Notes: generated from the sequence alone by a model not told the origin. Counted from the stretch's first letter, positions 1-39,237 are shown. The stretch is DNA of 64,000 bases from Lagopus muta (GCF_023343835.1 NC_064437.1:1684001-1748000), one strand, 5' to 3'. Program-made: numbers and translations.

Positions 1-1210
1 GTCATAGTTCCTCCTTGCTGTGTCTACCTCTGTTAAAACATTTGCCCTCTATTTCTGGCTGCTTCAGAACTGTGACATTTGCCTTTCTGTAAATCAGCCT
101 CATGTCCATGGCTTCCCATAGCACCTCTTGGGATCTCCTTTGCAAGCAAACATCTGTGTATAAATTATCTCATCAGCAGCAGAAATAATCTATTGTGGAG
201 CAGATGTGTTTTCAAATGTAGGTGGTAGTTTGCATGAGATAAAAGAACTTATAATGCAGCTTATATCGGGCGGAGAGAGTTGTAGTGCTGTCTTTGGGAG
301 CAGCACCTCTGACTTTCTAGACCCAGAAGCACCTTTTTTTCTGGTAGTTGGACTTCACACTGTGCGGAAAGACCAGCTGTAGTCTGCAGTGAAGGAGAGC
401 CATGTCAATGTTAGTAAGTAGCATTGCCACCTCATGTGTGTGCTGGGAGGAAGGAGGTGGAGAGGAAACCTGAAGGTAAATATTTCTTCCCACTGGTGAC
501 TTTTGCTGTGCTGGGGGAGGTTCTCCTGGAGTCTCCTGGGGCTCAGCAATGCCATCTGGGTGTTCTTCCTTGTTGGTGTTTCGTTCTGGGTTTCTGTAGT
601 TTGCTGATTGCAGCCACGTGTTCCCTGGCCCAGCTGGGCTGAGCAGTGGGCAGAAAGACGCCCTATTGCTGGGGGCATGGGGAGGGCAGCAGGGGAGGCG
701 GTTGGGGACACGTTTGGTGCTCACAGAGTAGAAAGGTTCCTTAAAGGTTTTGCCAAAGTGATTAATCTGGAGCCTCGTTGGTAAGACCAGACGTGGTCTG
801 TGCTCAGAGCTGAAGCCTACTGATTTCTTTCTCATCACTCCATTCCTGTTCTGCTTTACCACGTGTGGTGAATGGTAGGGATGTTTTTGCACTGTGACAT
901 GTGGGACCATGCAGCTGCAATTGGCAATATCTCTGCTCCAGGAGCACCTGCCCCTCCACAGAGATGGCCGTGCTTTAAATCATTTTAAGCTTTTTAAGGT
1001 GTTGTGCTGGAGCTTTGTGTTCACAAGGCCTTCAGCTGAGGCACCATCCTTAACCCTGGGGTTGTTTCTGTACCACCCAACCATAAGGGGAGGAAAAGCT
1101 GGCTTCGCCCCTTGCATCCCAGAGCTGCCTTGTTAGCTGTTATTGTGCATTATATCAAAGAAAGGCTGGGTGTTAGGAGCAATCTCTTCTCCAAAGAGCA
1201 GTCAGCTCTG

Positions 1211-1363
1211 GCATAGGCTGCCCTGGGGGTTAGGGTCACCCTTCCTGGGGGTGTTAGAGCTGTTGGGATGTAGCACTGAAGGACGTGGGCATGTGGAGGT
1301 GGGATGGGGGTGGATTGGGATCTCAGAGGACTTTTCCAGCCTGAATGAGTCTATGGTTCTGTC
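1211..1363 (+). mobile_element. CR1 LINE 3'-end remnant
   Basis: Old, diverged match to the CR1 3' region. It reads as the usual order: gctgccctgggg, then a gaggtgt-like stretch, then cttttccagcctgaatga, ending in a degraded ctatggttctgt tail. Orientation is +. Boundaries are approximate. Confidence 0.7.
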
Positions 1364-2182
1364 TTCTCCATCCAGAATGGTGGCACGTTGTGTTCTATCT
1401 TTGGGGTTACCATTACAGCAAGATGATTTTAGCTTAAAAACAGGAAATCAAAGAATGCTGAGAGGGTTGAGAGACTTTTAAGGCCAAGTTGCTCTTGCTG
1501 CTGGTAGCAAATGCAAGATTCACTGTGAAATTGGATGGTTTTGCAAGTGTATTATAGAAAGAATGTTTATTGGTTTGTAGATGTCTTTGTTGGTGGTTTT
1601 GCTCTGTGCAGAAGGACAAAGATAACTGGTCATGTTTTGTTTGCTTTTGTTTATAGCCTGTTTTGAATTGTGGGCCCTTAAGAGTGAGCTTTAAAATGAT
1701 CTTCTCACCACATTAAAACAAAAGAGAAAAGAAAAAGAAGTTTAAAAAAAAAAAAAGGCAAACCATCAAAAAACACTTACTAAAGTGCAAAGCCACCGCA
1801 GGAAGCCTGTGAGCACCAGAAATCTTTGCAGCTAAAACTATCTGAGGAGTTCTTGCCGTGTGCGGAGTAGATGTTGACCAGATATTTGAAACTGTTGAAG
1901 CTTTTGTTAGTGATTTAATTGCAGTAGGTTAGTGGTACTTCTTTTTGACCCAGTGACAATGCAAAGGGATGCTGATGGCTTAGATTGTTCTGGGGGCTTC
2001 CGTAGTTGACTTGAGGATGCTCCTTACTGCCAGGAATTCCTGCTGCCCATTCCTGCTGCTCTCGAGGAGCTTTTGGGCACCTCAGCCCTATTGAAGGATG
2101 GCACTGGGCAAATCCCTCCTCTGAGTAGGAGAGAAAGACATTGAGATTTTCACAAAATTGTGTGTGTGACATTGAGATTTTG

Positions 2183-2648
2183 GAAAGGGTCCAGAGGAGG
2201 GCGACTAAGATGATCAGGGGGCTGGAGCACCTCCCCTATGAGGACAGGCTGAGGGAGTTGGGCTTGTTCAGCCTGGAGAAGAGAAGGCTGCGGGGTGACC
2301 TCATGGCAGCCTTCAGTACCTAAAGGGAACCTACACCCAGGAGGGGAGTAAACTCTTCAAAAGGGCTGACAACAGCAGGACTAGGGGAAATGGTTTTAAG
2401 TTGAAGGAGGGAAGATTTAGGTTGGATGTTAGGGGGAAGTTCTTTACTAGGAGAGTGGTTAGGCCCTGGAACGGGCTGCCCAGGGAGGTTGTGGATGCCC
2501 CGTCCTTGGACGTGTTTAAGGCCAGGTTGGACGGGGTCCTGGGCAACCTGATCTGAATGCGTATGTTTGGTGGCCCTGCTAGGCAGGGGGGTTGGAACTA
2601 CATGATCCTTGAGGTCCCTTCCAACCCGGGTGATTCTGTGATTCTGTG
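2183..2648 (+). mobile_element. CR1 LINE, 5'-truncated, 3' end of ORF2 plus 3' UTR
   Basis: The 5' part encodes the typical CR1 ORF2 C-terminus ([30 protein letters not shown]). The standard CR1 3' UTR follows, and the element ends in two copies of gattctgtga. It is severely 5'-truncated, as is normal for CR1. A 14-bp direct repeat flanks the 5' edge (2137-2150 and 2168-2181). Confidence 0.95.
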
Positions 2649-4780
2649 AGTAAGGAACTTTTGCTGTGTTAATTCCCCTTTATCTAAGATGCCCTCATGC
2701 ACGTGGTGCTCAGACGCAGGGTGCGTAGGGGGGCTGGTGCTCCTTGGTGCCCCCATGTGCACTCCAAGCTCAGGGCAGAAGGAAGGAAGGGGCAGAGAGA
2801 ACTGGAACGAGGGGCTCCATTTTGTGACTTGAAAATGAAAAAGGTTAAGGACGTCTGTAGCTGCTGCAAGGAAGTGGCTACGGGGCTGACCACAAGAGAA
2901 GTGACCCAGCATGGTTCCTGCGCTGGGAGCTTTGCTCGAGCGGGCTGCGAGCAGCTGGGGGCAGTCAGCCAAGGGCAGTTCTGCAGTAGCTCTGTGGTCA
3001 CCATAATGTCCCAGCCTCTTTGCATGCTTTACATATTCACGAACCAGAAAGCTGCAGCGTGCGTGAAGCCTGCTTACTCATCCCCTTGGTGTTTGGAGAA
3101 ACTGCTGCTAATTCTGCCTCGTGTTAGAGGCAGCCAAGTTGCAGACCCACACTGGTTGCTAGCGTAGGTGCTGATTGCCTTGGTAAGTCATTTAATTTCT
3201 CCTCTTTTGGCTTGCAGGAGAAGCATGATGATAGTTTTCAGGTGCTGTTCAACCAGCCTTACCTTTGCTAGGCATCAGCTGTTCGCTTGTTCTGGTTTGA
3301 TTCTTACTAGAGATCTAAGGCAGGATCGGAAGTCCAGCTTCCGCCATTGTAAACCTCAGGTTTCTTTCTTTAAAAGCAAATAAAATGTCATATCCCCTGT
3401 TGAGGATCACCAGTGGATCATAGAGATGGCCATGAAGGGATGTATCATCTCTTTATTATGCAAATGGAGGTATAGTAGTTTTGCAGAGGTGGGACACAAG
3501 CAGTCACTTCTCAGGTACATGCAAAGTCTAAATAATCAACCAGTGGAAAAGTGCCAGTGTGAAATGGCTCAGTGCCAGTGTGGTAGGTCCAGGTTCTGTG
3601 GTTCATCCCCTCTCTGCCTGCATACTGCTGAACAACTGAAGTTTGCAAATAAATAAATAGGCTGGAGATGGGTAGACTGTGGCACGTAGGCGCCTGGTGA
3701 GTCCTTCGATGCCAGCTTTCCTCCTGGCACATTTCAGCATGGTGCAGTCTGTTGGACTTTAACTCTCAGGAGCAGCACGAAGTGATGATGACCTCCTGAT
3801 CCTGTCTGGATAAAGAGAGGAGCGGTTTCATTTACAGAGCTTCCTCCGGAAGGTGATGGATAACCCAAGTGCTTCACCTCCATCCTGGTGGCTCTGTGGG
3901 AATGCTGCTGGTTGCTCCCACATCAGTATTCCGGAGCAAAAGGGCCCTGGATTGCCAGGGTGCTTTCTGCAGGAAGCAGGGAAGTGCTGAAGGTCTTTAA
4001 AAGTCCCAGCACATTGTTGGACACTGAGTCCCCCCCTCGCCCCCCTGTTACATTTGAGATGCCCTGACACCCACAGCAGAGAGCTGCATGATGACCTTGG
4101 CCCCTGTAGTCTTTCTGCTGGCACGGAGGGAATGCTGTAATGGGCTTTTGTGGCTTTTCTTCCATTCTTTCTCTCTTCATTTCCACTCCTGTCTTTCTGG
4201 CAGATCTGTGCAACACCTACAGCTTGTTCTCCTCTGCAGCACACCCTTACCACTTGCTCACCCAAGAAAACATAGATTAGGAGATCTTTACCACACCAAC
4301 TGATTTTCATGCAAGCTTTTCCACGCATCAGAACTGAACTTCAGGAAACCCCTTCAATCAGTGCTGTGCCACCAGGAAGAGGCCGAGTTTCCTGAAGATG
4401 TGCTTCATTGCTAGGAAGATGGTGTGGCTCCTTGCCAGAGTGCTTCCATCACCTCTGAGAGGTGCAGACAGAGGGACAGCAGTGAGCAGCAGGGAAGAAG
4501 CACAGAGTAGGAAAGGGATTGTTAATGTCATTCCCCAGGCAGAAATAAAAACAAGCTGTCCATCCTCTTTCAGCCTGGAATCCCCCTCCAGTTCCATTTG
4601 CATCAATCTTAGTAATAAAGCTCTTTTTTTTTTTTAAAGTGATTAGTTTATGGGAAGAAAATAGAGAATTTTATCTAGTTTGTGCATATAAAGTTTGGAA
4701 GTATTGGCTACACAGTAGTGACATAAAACTTATGTAGTTGCGTGGTACCTTTCCAAGATGGGTCAAAATTTGATATGAAT

Positions 4781-5102
4781 TCCTTCCAGCACTTGAAAGG
4801 AGCTCATCAGCAGGAGGGAGGCTGATTTTTTTTTTAATATGGTCTAATAATGATAGGGCAAGGGGCATAGCTTTAAAATTTAGGGGATTTAGGTTAGATG
4901 TTAGGAGGAAATTCTTTACCCAGAGCATAGTGACGTTGGCCTGAGAAGCTGTGGATGCTCCATCCCTGGAGCTGCCTGAAGCCAGGTGGGATGGGATCCT
5001 GGGCAGCCTGATCTGCTGCTAGGCAGTGCTGTCTGCAGCAGGGGGCTGGAACTGGATGATCTGTAAGGTTCCTTCCACCCTGAGTCATTCTGTGATTCCA
5101 TG
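4781..5102 (+). mobile_element. CR1 LINE 3'-end fragment
   Basis: Starts with the CR1 ccttccagcacttgaaagg segment, continues through the aggttagatgttaggagg and ctgtggatgctccatccctgga segments, and ends in the tail tcattctgtgattcca. Orientation is +. Moderately diverged. Confidence 0.92.
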
Positions 5103-8100
5103 GAAGCGATACTGGTTTAGGTGAGAAGTGTTTAATAAAACACAATAAAAGGATATAATAACAAATTGTCTAATTTAAAGTTGTTACTTCACCAGAAACA
5201 GTGGATGAGAAAGGATTTAATACACATCTACGTTTCAGAAGAAGCAAGCTATAAACATCACTGGTCACTATTCCTTCCACACCAGCCCAGCTAGGAGAAG
5301 CCCACTGGCTGTCCAAGGCTGGAAGGGGAGAAAATGTGACTTGGTTTGTGTGCATGCACGCACATCTACAGCAGCACTTACAGGATGATAGCAGTGGTAA
5401 ACTTGCACAAAGCTTTATGGGTGAGCTGAAAAAGTTCTTCCCACGTACGTGAGGTCACAGAATTCAGAGAAGTTGTTGAAATTGAGTTGGAAGAGCACAG
5501 GAAATGAGCACGGCTGGTTCTCAGTGTGACGGTGAACTGAGTGGGTTCTTAAAGCGCTCGGTCTGGTCTGAAGGAGTTATGATGTGAACACGATAGGAGT
5601 CAGCAGCCTCTGCTGTTCAGATGGCCGAAAATGGAAATATAGAACATCTGGTAATGTCAGCGTGTGCATAGCAAAGGCTGGCCGATGTACCCGATGGTGG
5701 GCACCTTGTTTTTCAGTTCTAAGAACTTTGCTGCATGTTAATGTTAACTTTTTGCTGAAAATTTCCACCCTGTGCTCTGTCAACCCGATGTTTAAAACAA
5801 AACGTCCAACATACATCAGTCGTATCGCAGAATGAATGGTACAGAAAAACCCGAGGGGAGCTGGGAGTGTTTGCAGGACAAAGGCTGCTCAGGGAGCATG
5901 GCGTGACACCCAGATTTGGGATTTTAATGTGCTGCATGATCATTGCTTCTTGTCCTGTGTCCTTTATCCTTGTGGTTAAGCAGAGCGCCCGGGTTTGTTT
6001 TAGATGTGTCATGTAGAGCAATCTAATAGCTTGTGCTGCATGAGGAGGATGCTCTGTGCTGTACAGCCTGTGCTCTGGTTCTTTATTGCTGCATTGAAAA
6101 GAAGAATTTGAGAACTTTCCAGCTGACATAAACTATTATTACTACAAAATGGCACACTCTGTTCACTTGAGGAAAGCCTACGTGTTGGTTTCCGAGCATA
6201 AGCAACCATAAACATCCCCTGCAGTGTCCTTCTCATGAAACAAGAAACTAAACGGGCTGTGAGAGAGAAAAAGAGGAAGAACGTAAAAAATGGTGCACAA
6301 AACTGGTTCTGGTTTAGGCAGATGCTATCTGGGATTTTCCATTCCTTGCATTTTAGAGACTTTTGCCTTGAAACAGGCACTCCATGTCCTGTTTGCACCC
6401 CGAAATGTGTAGGAAGCAAACCTGAGTTTCTGAGCCCAGCGCGCCTTCACTTGGGTGTGGATGTGAGCTGGGTGGGTAACTTCTCAAAGCCTGTGGGGGT
6501 TTCATTTGCTTCCTTTGCCTGGGCCAGTCTTAGATTTACAAGTCTATTGCTAACGTAGGAAGCCGGAGCTATGGGAATCTACAGTTTTCTTTGAACTCCT
6601 GTGGGATGAGATTTATTAATGCCCGTTGGAGCTTAGAGCTGGTTGTGGTGTCTGACATCTTGAAGTGCTTCCTAGCTGACAATTTAATCTTCATTTTCCT
6701 TATTCAAGGGAAAGGTTTCTTGTGCATCTTGGTATTTTCGTAGGGTGTGGGCTTTCGCCGGGTACAGAACGTGTCAGCTTGGCAGGAGATGTTGTGGCTT
6801 TTCCCCATCCATGCCAGCATATGGACATCTTCTGCTCAGGGTCAAACTCAAAGTATTTATTTCCCTTTTCTTTCCTTGACCTTTGAGGCGTACAGAGGTT
6901 TGGAAGTAGTTATTCAAGTGTTGTGTGTTTGTCTTTTTTTCCTTAGAAATGCTAGGAGTATTGGGCTTGAACTGTTCTGGTGCACTGAGGAGAATTGGCT
7001 GCAGCAAGCTATAGGGAGGAACCAGAATTTCTCAACAGATAGCTGTCAGTTTTTCTTTGTCCTAATGTTTAAGACCAGAAGCAAACCAATTGTGAGCAAC
7101 GTGATAGCACAATTTTATGAGGGTCTCATTTGTATACGAGGAAAAAAAGATTTGTGTGGGGTCCAGGCTGCTTGATGACCCAGTGCAAAGAAATGAGATG
7201 TCAGTGCTGGCACTGGGCGGCTGTGGTGTTTTCTGTAGGTTTGTGCACACACATATGGCTGATCACCCCACGAGAAGGACAAACTGTTGTCCCCCTGTGC
7301 TGGTGGGTGCACCGAGCTGGGAATTGGCTCTCCCTGCTGTGCTGCCCCCAAAATAGGGCATTTCACAAGGGTGGCGAGTGTGTACGTATGCACCGAGCAG
7401 CATTTCCAATGGCCAGAGAAGCCTTTTGCTGTGGGGATTGCTGGGAGATGGAGCTGCAGTGCAGGATGAGACCCACAGGGCATGGTATGAACCAGCTGGG
7501 AGGGCTGCTGTCCTAAGCTCACCAGCAGAGCACGAGAGGGAGAGTTTGGTGGGGGTTAATGCCTGGGGCTGGGGATGTGCTGCTGCTCAGAGAAGGAACA
7601 CAGCATCCCAATGGAGACTTGTGGGACACTCTAGGATACATTTGTTAAAAGATGCATTCCTGGCACTGAATGCAAGACTATCTAGAAGACTTGTTGGTAA
7701 ACAGCAAGCTGGAAATTGGACATTGGTTTGTTCTCTTTGTCCTCTGAAGAGTATTGGGATGAAGCAGTGCTTATGGTTCTTTTGTGTTCTGGGAATCGCT
7801 GTCGTGATTGGGAAGCAGCACCAGCTATTAAGCAAACCCAAAGAACGCTGTGTTGAAAAGCAGTTTAGATTTATGGATCTGCAAGAAGGCAGCGGTTTTA
7901 CATTTCCCTTCACATTTTAAAGCCTCTAGGCAATCTTTGTAATGTTGTGCCCACACAGACATTAAAATACAGTGAGTTTCAATTGTCAGATATGTTGTTT
8001 AAAAGGGAGTATTTTCAGTTAGATTGCAGCTCCGTTCTCGAGCTTTTGCACTGAAATTTTCTGGTGCTGTGCAGAAATAATTACCAGGTTGTTTGCATGT

Positions 8101-8908
8101 TCCAATGATCACACTCTCAATTACTGCTTCTCTGTATCATTGCTGAGAAAATGTGCACGGAACCTTAAATTTAGCATTAAAATGGCACGGATGGGTTGAT
8201 ATTTCCCTGGTTTGCTTCAGGCGGTAGCAGTGAGCTGTAACTTTGGGTGGGAGTAGTTTTGCAAGCCAGCTCCAGAGTACTGAGGTTGTTTGTAGTCTCA
8301 GAAAAGGCTGAAAAACTATAGGAAGGTGTTTCTGCTGCCAGAGGCATGGGAGTTACTGCGGTGTCCCATGTGAGCAAGGAGAGATGCCAGCCTTGCTCTG
8401 ATACTTCCTCATCCTCCATCACTTGACCACAGCTCTGCATCTTCCACAGGGCAAAGGAGAGTAAAACAATAAAGGACAAAACCCAATACTTTGGAAGGAG
8501 GGGCTGGGAGTGAATTAGAGTTACCAGTATTCAGTTACAAATAGGAAGAAGGAAGTGACTTGTCAAGCCATGAAGCTAAGGGAAAAATGCTCCTTTGAGT
8601 CACGGCTGAGGGCTGCCGTGGGTATGGCACCAAACAGATTGCTGATGCTCTGAAAATATGAAAAGATATTAAAGTGGTTGAGGCTTTCCCCCTGGGTTGG
8701 TTTGCCTCTCAATCTGTGCATCCAAAGAGGCAAAAGAAGTGAGCAGATTTACATGGGCTGCAGAGTGCACCCCTAGGTGCTCAACCAGACTTGAGTCTAT
8801 TAATGGAAAGATCCCACTGAATTGATTGCAGGTGGCTTTTTGTCAGCCTGATGGTGTATTTGGTGCCTGAAATACTGTACAAACTAATTCCTGACTGTTT
8901 TTTCCCAG

Positions 8909-8982
8909 CCAGACACGAGTTACTCTTGGAGAGCGTGAAGATAATCTGTTTCAGCCACATTGAGGATCAGACAGACACATAA
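8909..8982 (+). other. JAK1: JAK1 5' UTR part of the start exon
   Basis: The exon begins after a good acceptor (ctgttttttcccag, AG at 8907-8908). It contains no upstream ATG. The triplet directly before the start codon (8980-8982) is an in-frame TAA, so the reading frame cannot extend further 5'. Confidence 0.85.
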
Positions 8983-35490
<26,508 letters not shown>

Positions 35491-36954
35491 TTCGGTTTTT
35501 ATACTGTCAGTGCTTTAATGGTGTGTCAAAATGTAAATGCCCAAGGCCTTTCACTTTTTAACTACTGTAATTTGTATTCTGACTGTGCTCGTGTGTTCAA
35601 AGGATCATTTTTCCAACAGTTTTCCTTTTTTCTTTATTTCAATTCAGTCAACAGTTGGATCAAATTAATTATGAGGTATGGCAGAAACAATAGCTTCAAC
35701 TCCTCTTGCACCAGTTACTGCAAGGCAGTTTTCTCTTTGTTATGGTCTCGCTCCACTCTGAACTATCCTGATGAATGTGAGCTGAAAGCAGTGTCAAAAA
35801 TTGCTACAGTTCTCAGCACGTCTCAGTGCAACCTGTAGCATTTAAAACACGTTTGCTGTTCACGCTTATTCTGTGAACCAGTGGATGTAACAGTAGTCAT
35901 CCTCATTTCCTATGAAGTTCTGAGGAAGTTTGGAGGAAATTCTGGCTTATGAATCCCCTCCCTGTGCACTTACATTTCAGAAACAAAAAACAACAAAACA
36001 ATTTGGCATAAAAAAATCTTGAGAAAAAGAAAATAATAAGAAGCCAGCTGCAGCTCCAAGCTCTTAAAGATACTTTTAAAGTGTTATTTGATTATCCTAT
36101 TTCAAACAGTTTAAAAAAAAAGGCATGAATGAGCATGTATATTTATGCATTTCATCGAGAAGCCCAGTTTCTGGATAAATGTATTTGCTTTTCCCAGCCA
36201 GCCTTCCATGCCCTCCTTACCCCTCTCTTCCTCCCCCCAGAGCTCTCCCCCGTGATGTAGCTATTAAGTGTGCAAACACATTGATCTCCAGCTTGTACTG
36301 CAACTAAGTGAGCTACAGTGCCATGAGATGTGCACGGGACAGTAATTAACCTAGGGGGAGAGAAAAGACAATTAAACCATGCACAGATTTAAGGGGAATA
36401 CTCCCCCAGCAAAGAGTAACTCGGTAGAGTTTTGAGCACCAGGAAAGCTTACTAGGAGAAGGAAAGAACCCTTTGACCCTACAAACGTCATCTTGTTATC
36501 CGTAGTGCCAGCAGAGGGGTGCACACAACACTTGTTTTTTGTCAGTGAACTTCCTTGGCCAGCATGCTCGTGCATTTTAGCAGTTTGTTCCTGTGAAGCT
36601 GCTCCCTTGGCGTAAGGTGACTGCTTTAAATAATAGCATTGGCCGTCGTCTAATTTGACTTACAGTCTCCAGCCCCGTGCTTGTGACGTATTCCGCTGAT
36701 GAGCAGGAGAGCACAGCCCTGTGAGGCTCCCTGGGACCACGCACGTTGTGTTGTCAGGACCAGAGCTGGCATTGCAAATGCCACTGAGCCGCACTGCGGC
36801 CCCGTTCTGTAAGGCTGGGCTCTTCCAGGAGCACTGGTTTAACTGGAAACCTTTGGCTGACCCATATCCTACCCTTTGGGCAACATTGTTTTTCCACCAA
36901 ACCTGGATTCTGAAAGTGGAAATAGTTCTGGCAATAATAGAAAGACATCTTTAA

Positions 36955-36980
36955 ATATCTATATCTATATATATATATAT
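36955..36980. repeat. TATC/TA microsatellite in the JAK1 3' UTR
   Basis: A run of tatcta units passing into (TA)n, about 150 bp before the poly(A) signal. Confidence 0.85.
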
Positions 36981-37123
36981 TAAAAAGAAGTTGTAAGTAA
37001 GAGCGGCAACCAGGTCAGATTTATTTTTACAGTATTACTTGTTGTTTTTTTTCCTGTACGTACGTCGTGTATGAACCCGATTTAAATCTGTAAGCACTTT
37101 GTTACTCTTTATACAAACAAATT

Positions 37124-37129
37124 AATAAA
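37124..37129 (+). terminator. JAK1: JAK1 poly(A) signal AATAAA
   Basis: AATAAA in attaataaag, followed by a T-run and a tgtga-type stretch. The downstream T/GT-rich sequence fits a cleavage site around 37140-37155. Confidence 0.85.
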
Positions 37130-37209
37130 GATTTTTTTTTCTCCATGTGAATACATTTTTGCACTCTATTAAATGAGGCTCTATAACATGACCTGCATAG
37201 GAAGGGCGA

Positions 37210-37320
37210 GCAGAACAGAGGATCCTCGAAGCTGGGAAAGACCTCTGAGCCCCCCAGTCCAACCCCAGCCCCTCACTGCTGTGCCCACTCACCCTGTGCA
37301 ACCTCTGCACGTCTCCCACA
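37210..37320 (-). mobile_element. CR1 fragment between JAK1 and RAVER2
   Basis: Reverse-oriented old CR1 piece: gggaaagacctctgagccc, ccagtccaaccccagcccc, gcccactcaccctgtg, ctgcacgtct. It occupies almost half of the narrow gap between the two genes' poly(A) signals. Confidence 0.75.
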
Positions 37321-37433
37321 TGCCCACGCTGCCTTCAGAACAACCTTCCCCTACATTAAATGGTCACTTACTGAAAGGTAGGGCAGAGGTGGTTCTCCTC
37401 CACAGAACTCCACTGTAAACGTGTACCGAACAC

Positions 37434-37439
37434 TTTATT
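37434..37439 (-). terminator. RAVER2: RAVER2 distal poly(A) signal
   Basis: TTTATT on the + strand, so AATAAA (in aaaataaagtg) on the - strand, about 300 bp from the JAK1 signal that points toward it. Confidence 0.6.
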
Positions 37440-38651
37440 TTCACTGAAAAGGGTAACAAATTAAGAAAGTTGCGTATACAAACAGTTTGAACAAAATATT
37501 ACAAGTGAACTTATCAATACATACAGAATCCCACCCCCCCAAAACGTCGTGTCTCCCATTAACTGTGCTGCTATTTGGCTGTCTTAGGCATTGCTACCTG
37601 TATGCAGTGCATGCTGTCTATCCATACAACACCAGTGAGGGAGGAGAGATTTTGATGTTTAAAAAAAAGAAAACCAGGAAAAATCTCTCTTCTGGTCACA
37701 CACTAAAGCTTGAAATACAGTTTAAATTGTTCATAAAAAATAAACACAAATCAGTATTAAAAAATATGTCTTCAGTACTGTCTACCAAACTAGAGATTCA
37801 GGCCTGCTTTTACAGTCTTAATGGCAGAAGTGAGTGAATCGGGTCCAAATCAATCTGCAATGGGATTCCAAGGGTCCCCTGCCCACCACGTCTGGCCATC
37901 ACAAACATGGATTTCAAATAATGCTTGCTAGCTCTTCAGCCAAGAGGAGAAACAGCAGAAAAGAAAGGCTAGCCGAAGGTGCTTCGTTCGTGAGCCAAAA
38001 ATACCGAGTCCTTAAATACAAAAAGACAGTGAGAGCCACCTGGCTGCAAAGCAGTGCAGGGCTGAGCACCTACCGCCGTGCTGCCTGAACGTGAATGGCT
38101 TCTCCTTTGGATAAGAACTTCACACGACAGGCGAGATGGAAGAAGCAAAGAGAACTGGAGCCAGGATGCCCCACTGCAGCAGGGCTTGGAGTGCAGCAAA
38201 CGTCTAAAGATGGCTGGAAAAAATAAATAAATAGAGAGGAGAGCAGGCAGGCAGAACTGAAGAAGGCAGCTGAGGAGAGCTGTAGGGGCACTTCTGCTCT
38301 ACGTGTGGCTCATCCGCATTCAGGCAAAGCCTAAGAGGTGGTGTATATTCCCCCTTCTGTCACCTCCACCCATCACCTACCACGTTCCTGCAGGAAGGAG
38401 GACACCAGGCTGCCAGAACACCACCAAGTGCACTTCCAGAGCATTCAGGAGCCCGCTGCTTTTTGCTCTTTTGAGCTGGTGCTTTGCTGTGTAACACAGC
38501 TCCATTCACAAACTGAACTACTCCAAGGAAAAGCTGTGGATTCTTTGCCCAACGCAGATAAAGGTTACTTCATTGGCCAAATGGCAGCTGTCCAAATAAA
38601 ATCTCATACTGCAAGGCAGCACGCTGCGTAGGATCGCGCTTTTAACAAACA

Positions 38652-38657
38652 TTTATT
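38652..38657 (-). terminator. RAVER2: RAVER2 candidate proximal poly(A) signal
   Basis: AATAAA on the - strand in ttcaataaatgtttg, about 580 bp after the stop codon. Would give a short 3' UTR. Confidence 0.5.
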
Positions 38658-39237
38658 GAAAACATCACAGCGACTCTAGGAATACATTTGGTATATCTGC
38701 ACTCCAGGATTAAGAGGGAATCTTAAAAATATAAGGGTTGTAAATGCAGAAATCTTAATCCTGGGATAAGCAAGATCAAAAAAAAAAACCAACAACCCAC
38801 ATTCTTGAGTTAAAAAAATAAGAAAGAGAATTGCTATTAAGACTTTGTCTTTAACTTCCTCAGCCTGAGGACTAGAGAAAGAATCCCTGTTCCCCCCTCA
38901 GTGTTTTTATTGCTTTCAGCTGTACGCTGCCAGGAACTACAGAGTGAGCTGGTTACCTCTCTGGGTCGGCTCCAGCTCCCCGTTTGCTTTGGTGGCAGAT
39001 GAAGGACACCCATCCACCCTTCCAGAAGGCAAGTCAGACTACTGAGAAAGGGCTAACGGCGTATCGGCGCCTACAGCTCACTTGGCAAACCTGCCTGTTA
39101 CACAGGGTTGCTCCTCTTGGGATATTCGTAACCCACGGAGAAAGAAAAGTTATTTGTCTGAAGTTAAGGCAGCAATAAATAGCAGAGGTACGCAAGGCTT
39201 GCCTTCGCCTCTCAAGGCAGGGCTGACTGGTGGGGTC

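Larger units (their letters stand above)
1..8908 (+). other. non-coding DNA upstream of the JAK1 start exon (probable intron 1)
   Basis: No exon of a recognisable protein is visible on either strand. The open frames here, up to 197 codons, show no domain and no splice partners. The region is AT-rich with no CpG island, so the JAK1 promoter is probably further upstream. It holds three CR1 pieces (about 1211-1363, 2183-2648 and 4781-5102). A non-coding JAK1 5' exon could lie here unnoticed, because such exons have no coding signature. Confidence 0.6.
35491..37150 (+). other. JAK1: JAK1 3' UTR
   Basis: About 1.65 kb of AT-rich sequence from the stop to just past the AATAAA at 37124-37129. No earlier AATAAA on this strand after the stop was seen. 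A TA-rich microsatellite lies near its end. The exact cleavage point is inferred. Confidence 0.85.
37415..39237 (-). other. RAVER2: RAVER2 3' UTR
   Basis: Sequence downstream of the RAVER2 stop on the - strand. AATAAA signals on this strand lie at 38906-38911, 38652-38657 and 37434-37439. The full length assumes the most distal one; shorter 3' ends are possible. No coding sequence seen. Confidence 0.65.

Noticed and set aside
317..910. 197-codon open frame on the - strand near the window start
   Set aside because: No recognisable domain, skewed composition, and overlapped by other random frames; no splice or family support.
7378..7920. 180-codon open frame on the + strand in the JAK1 upstream intron
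   Set aside because: Does not match any family I know and has no promoter-like or exon context; treated as chance.
1..8908. miR-101-1 hairpin, which lies near JAK1 in human
   Set aside because: I searched for the mature miR-101 sequence and found no match; it is probably further upstream than the window.
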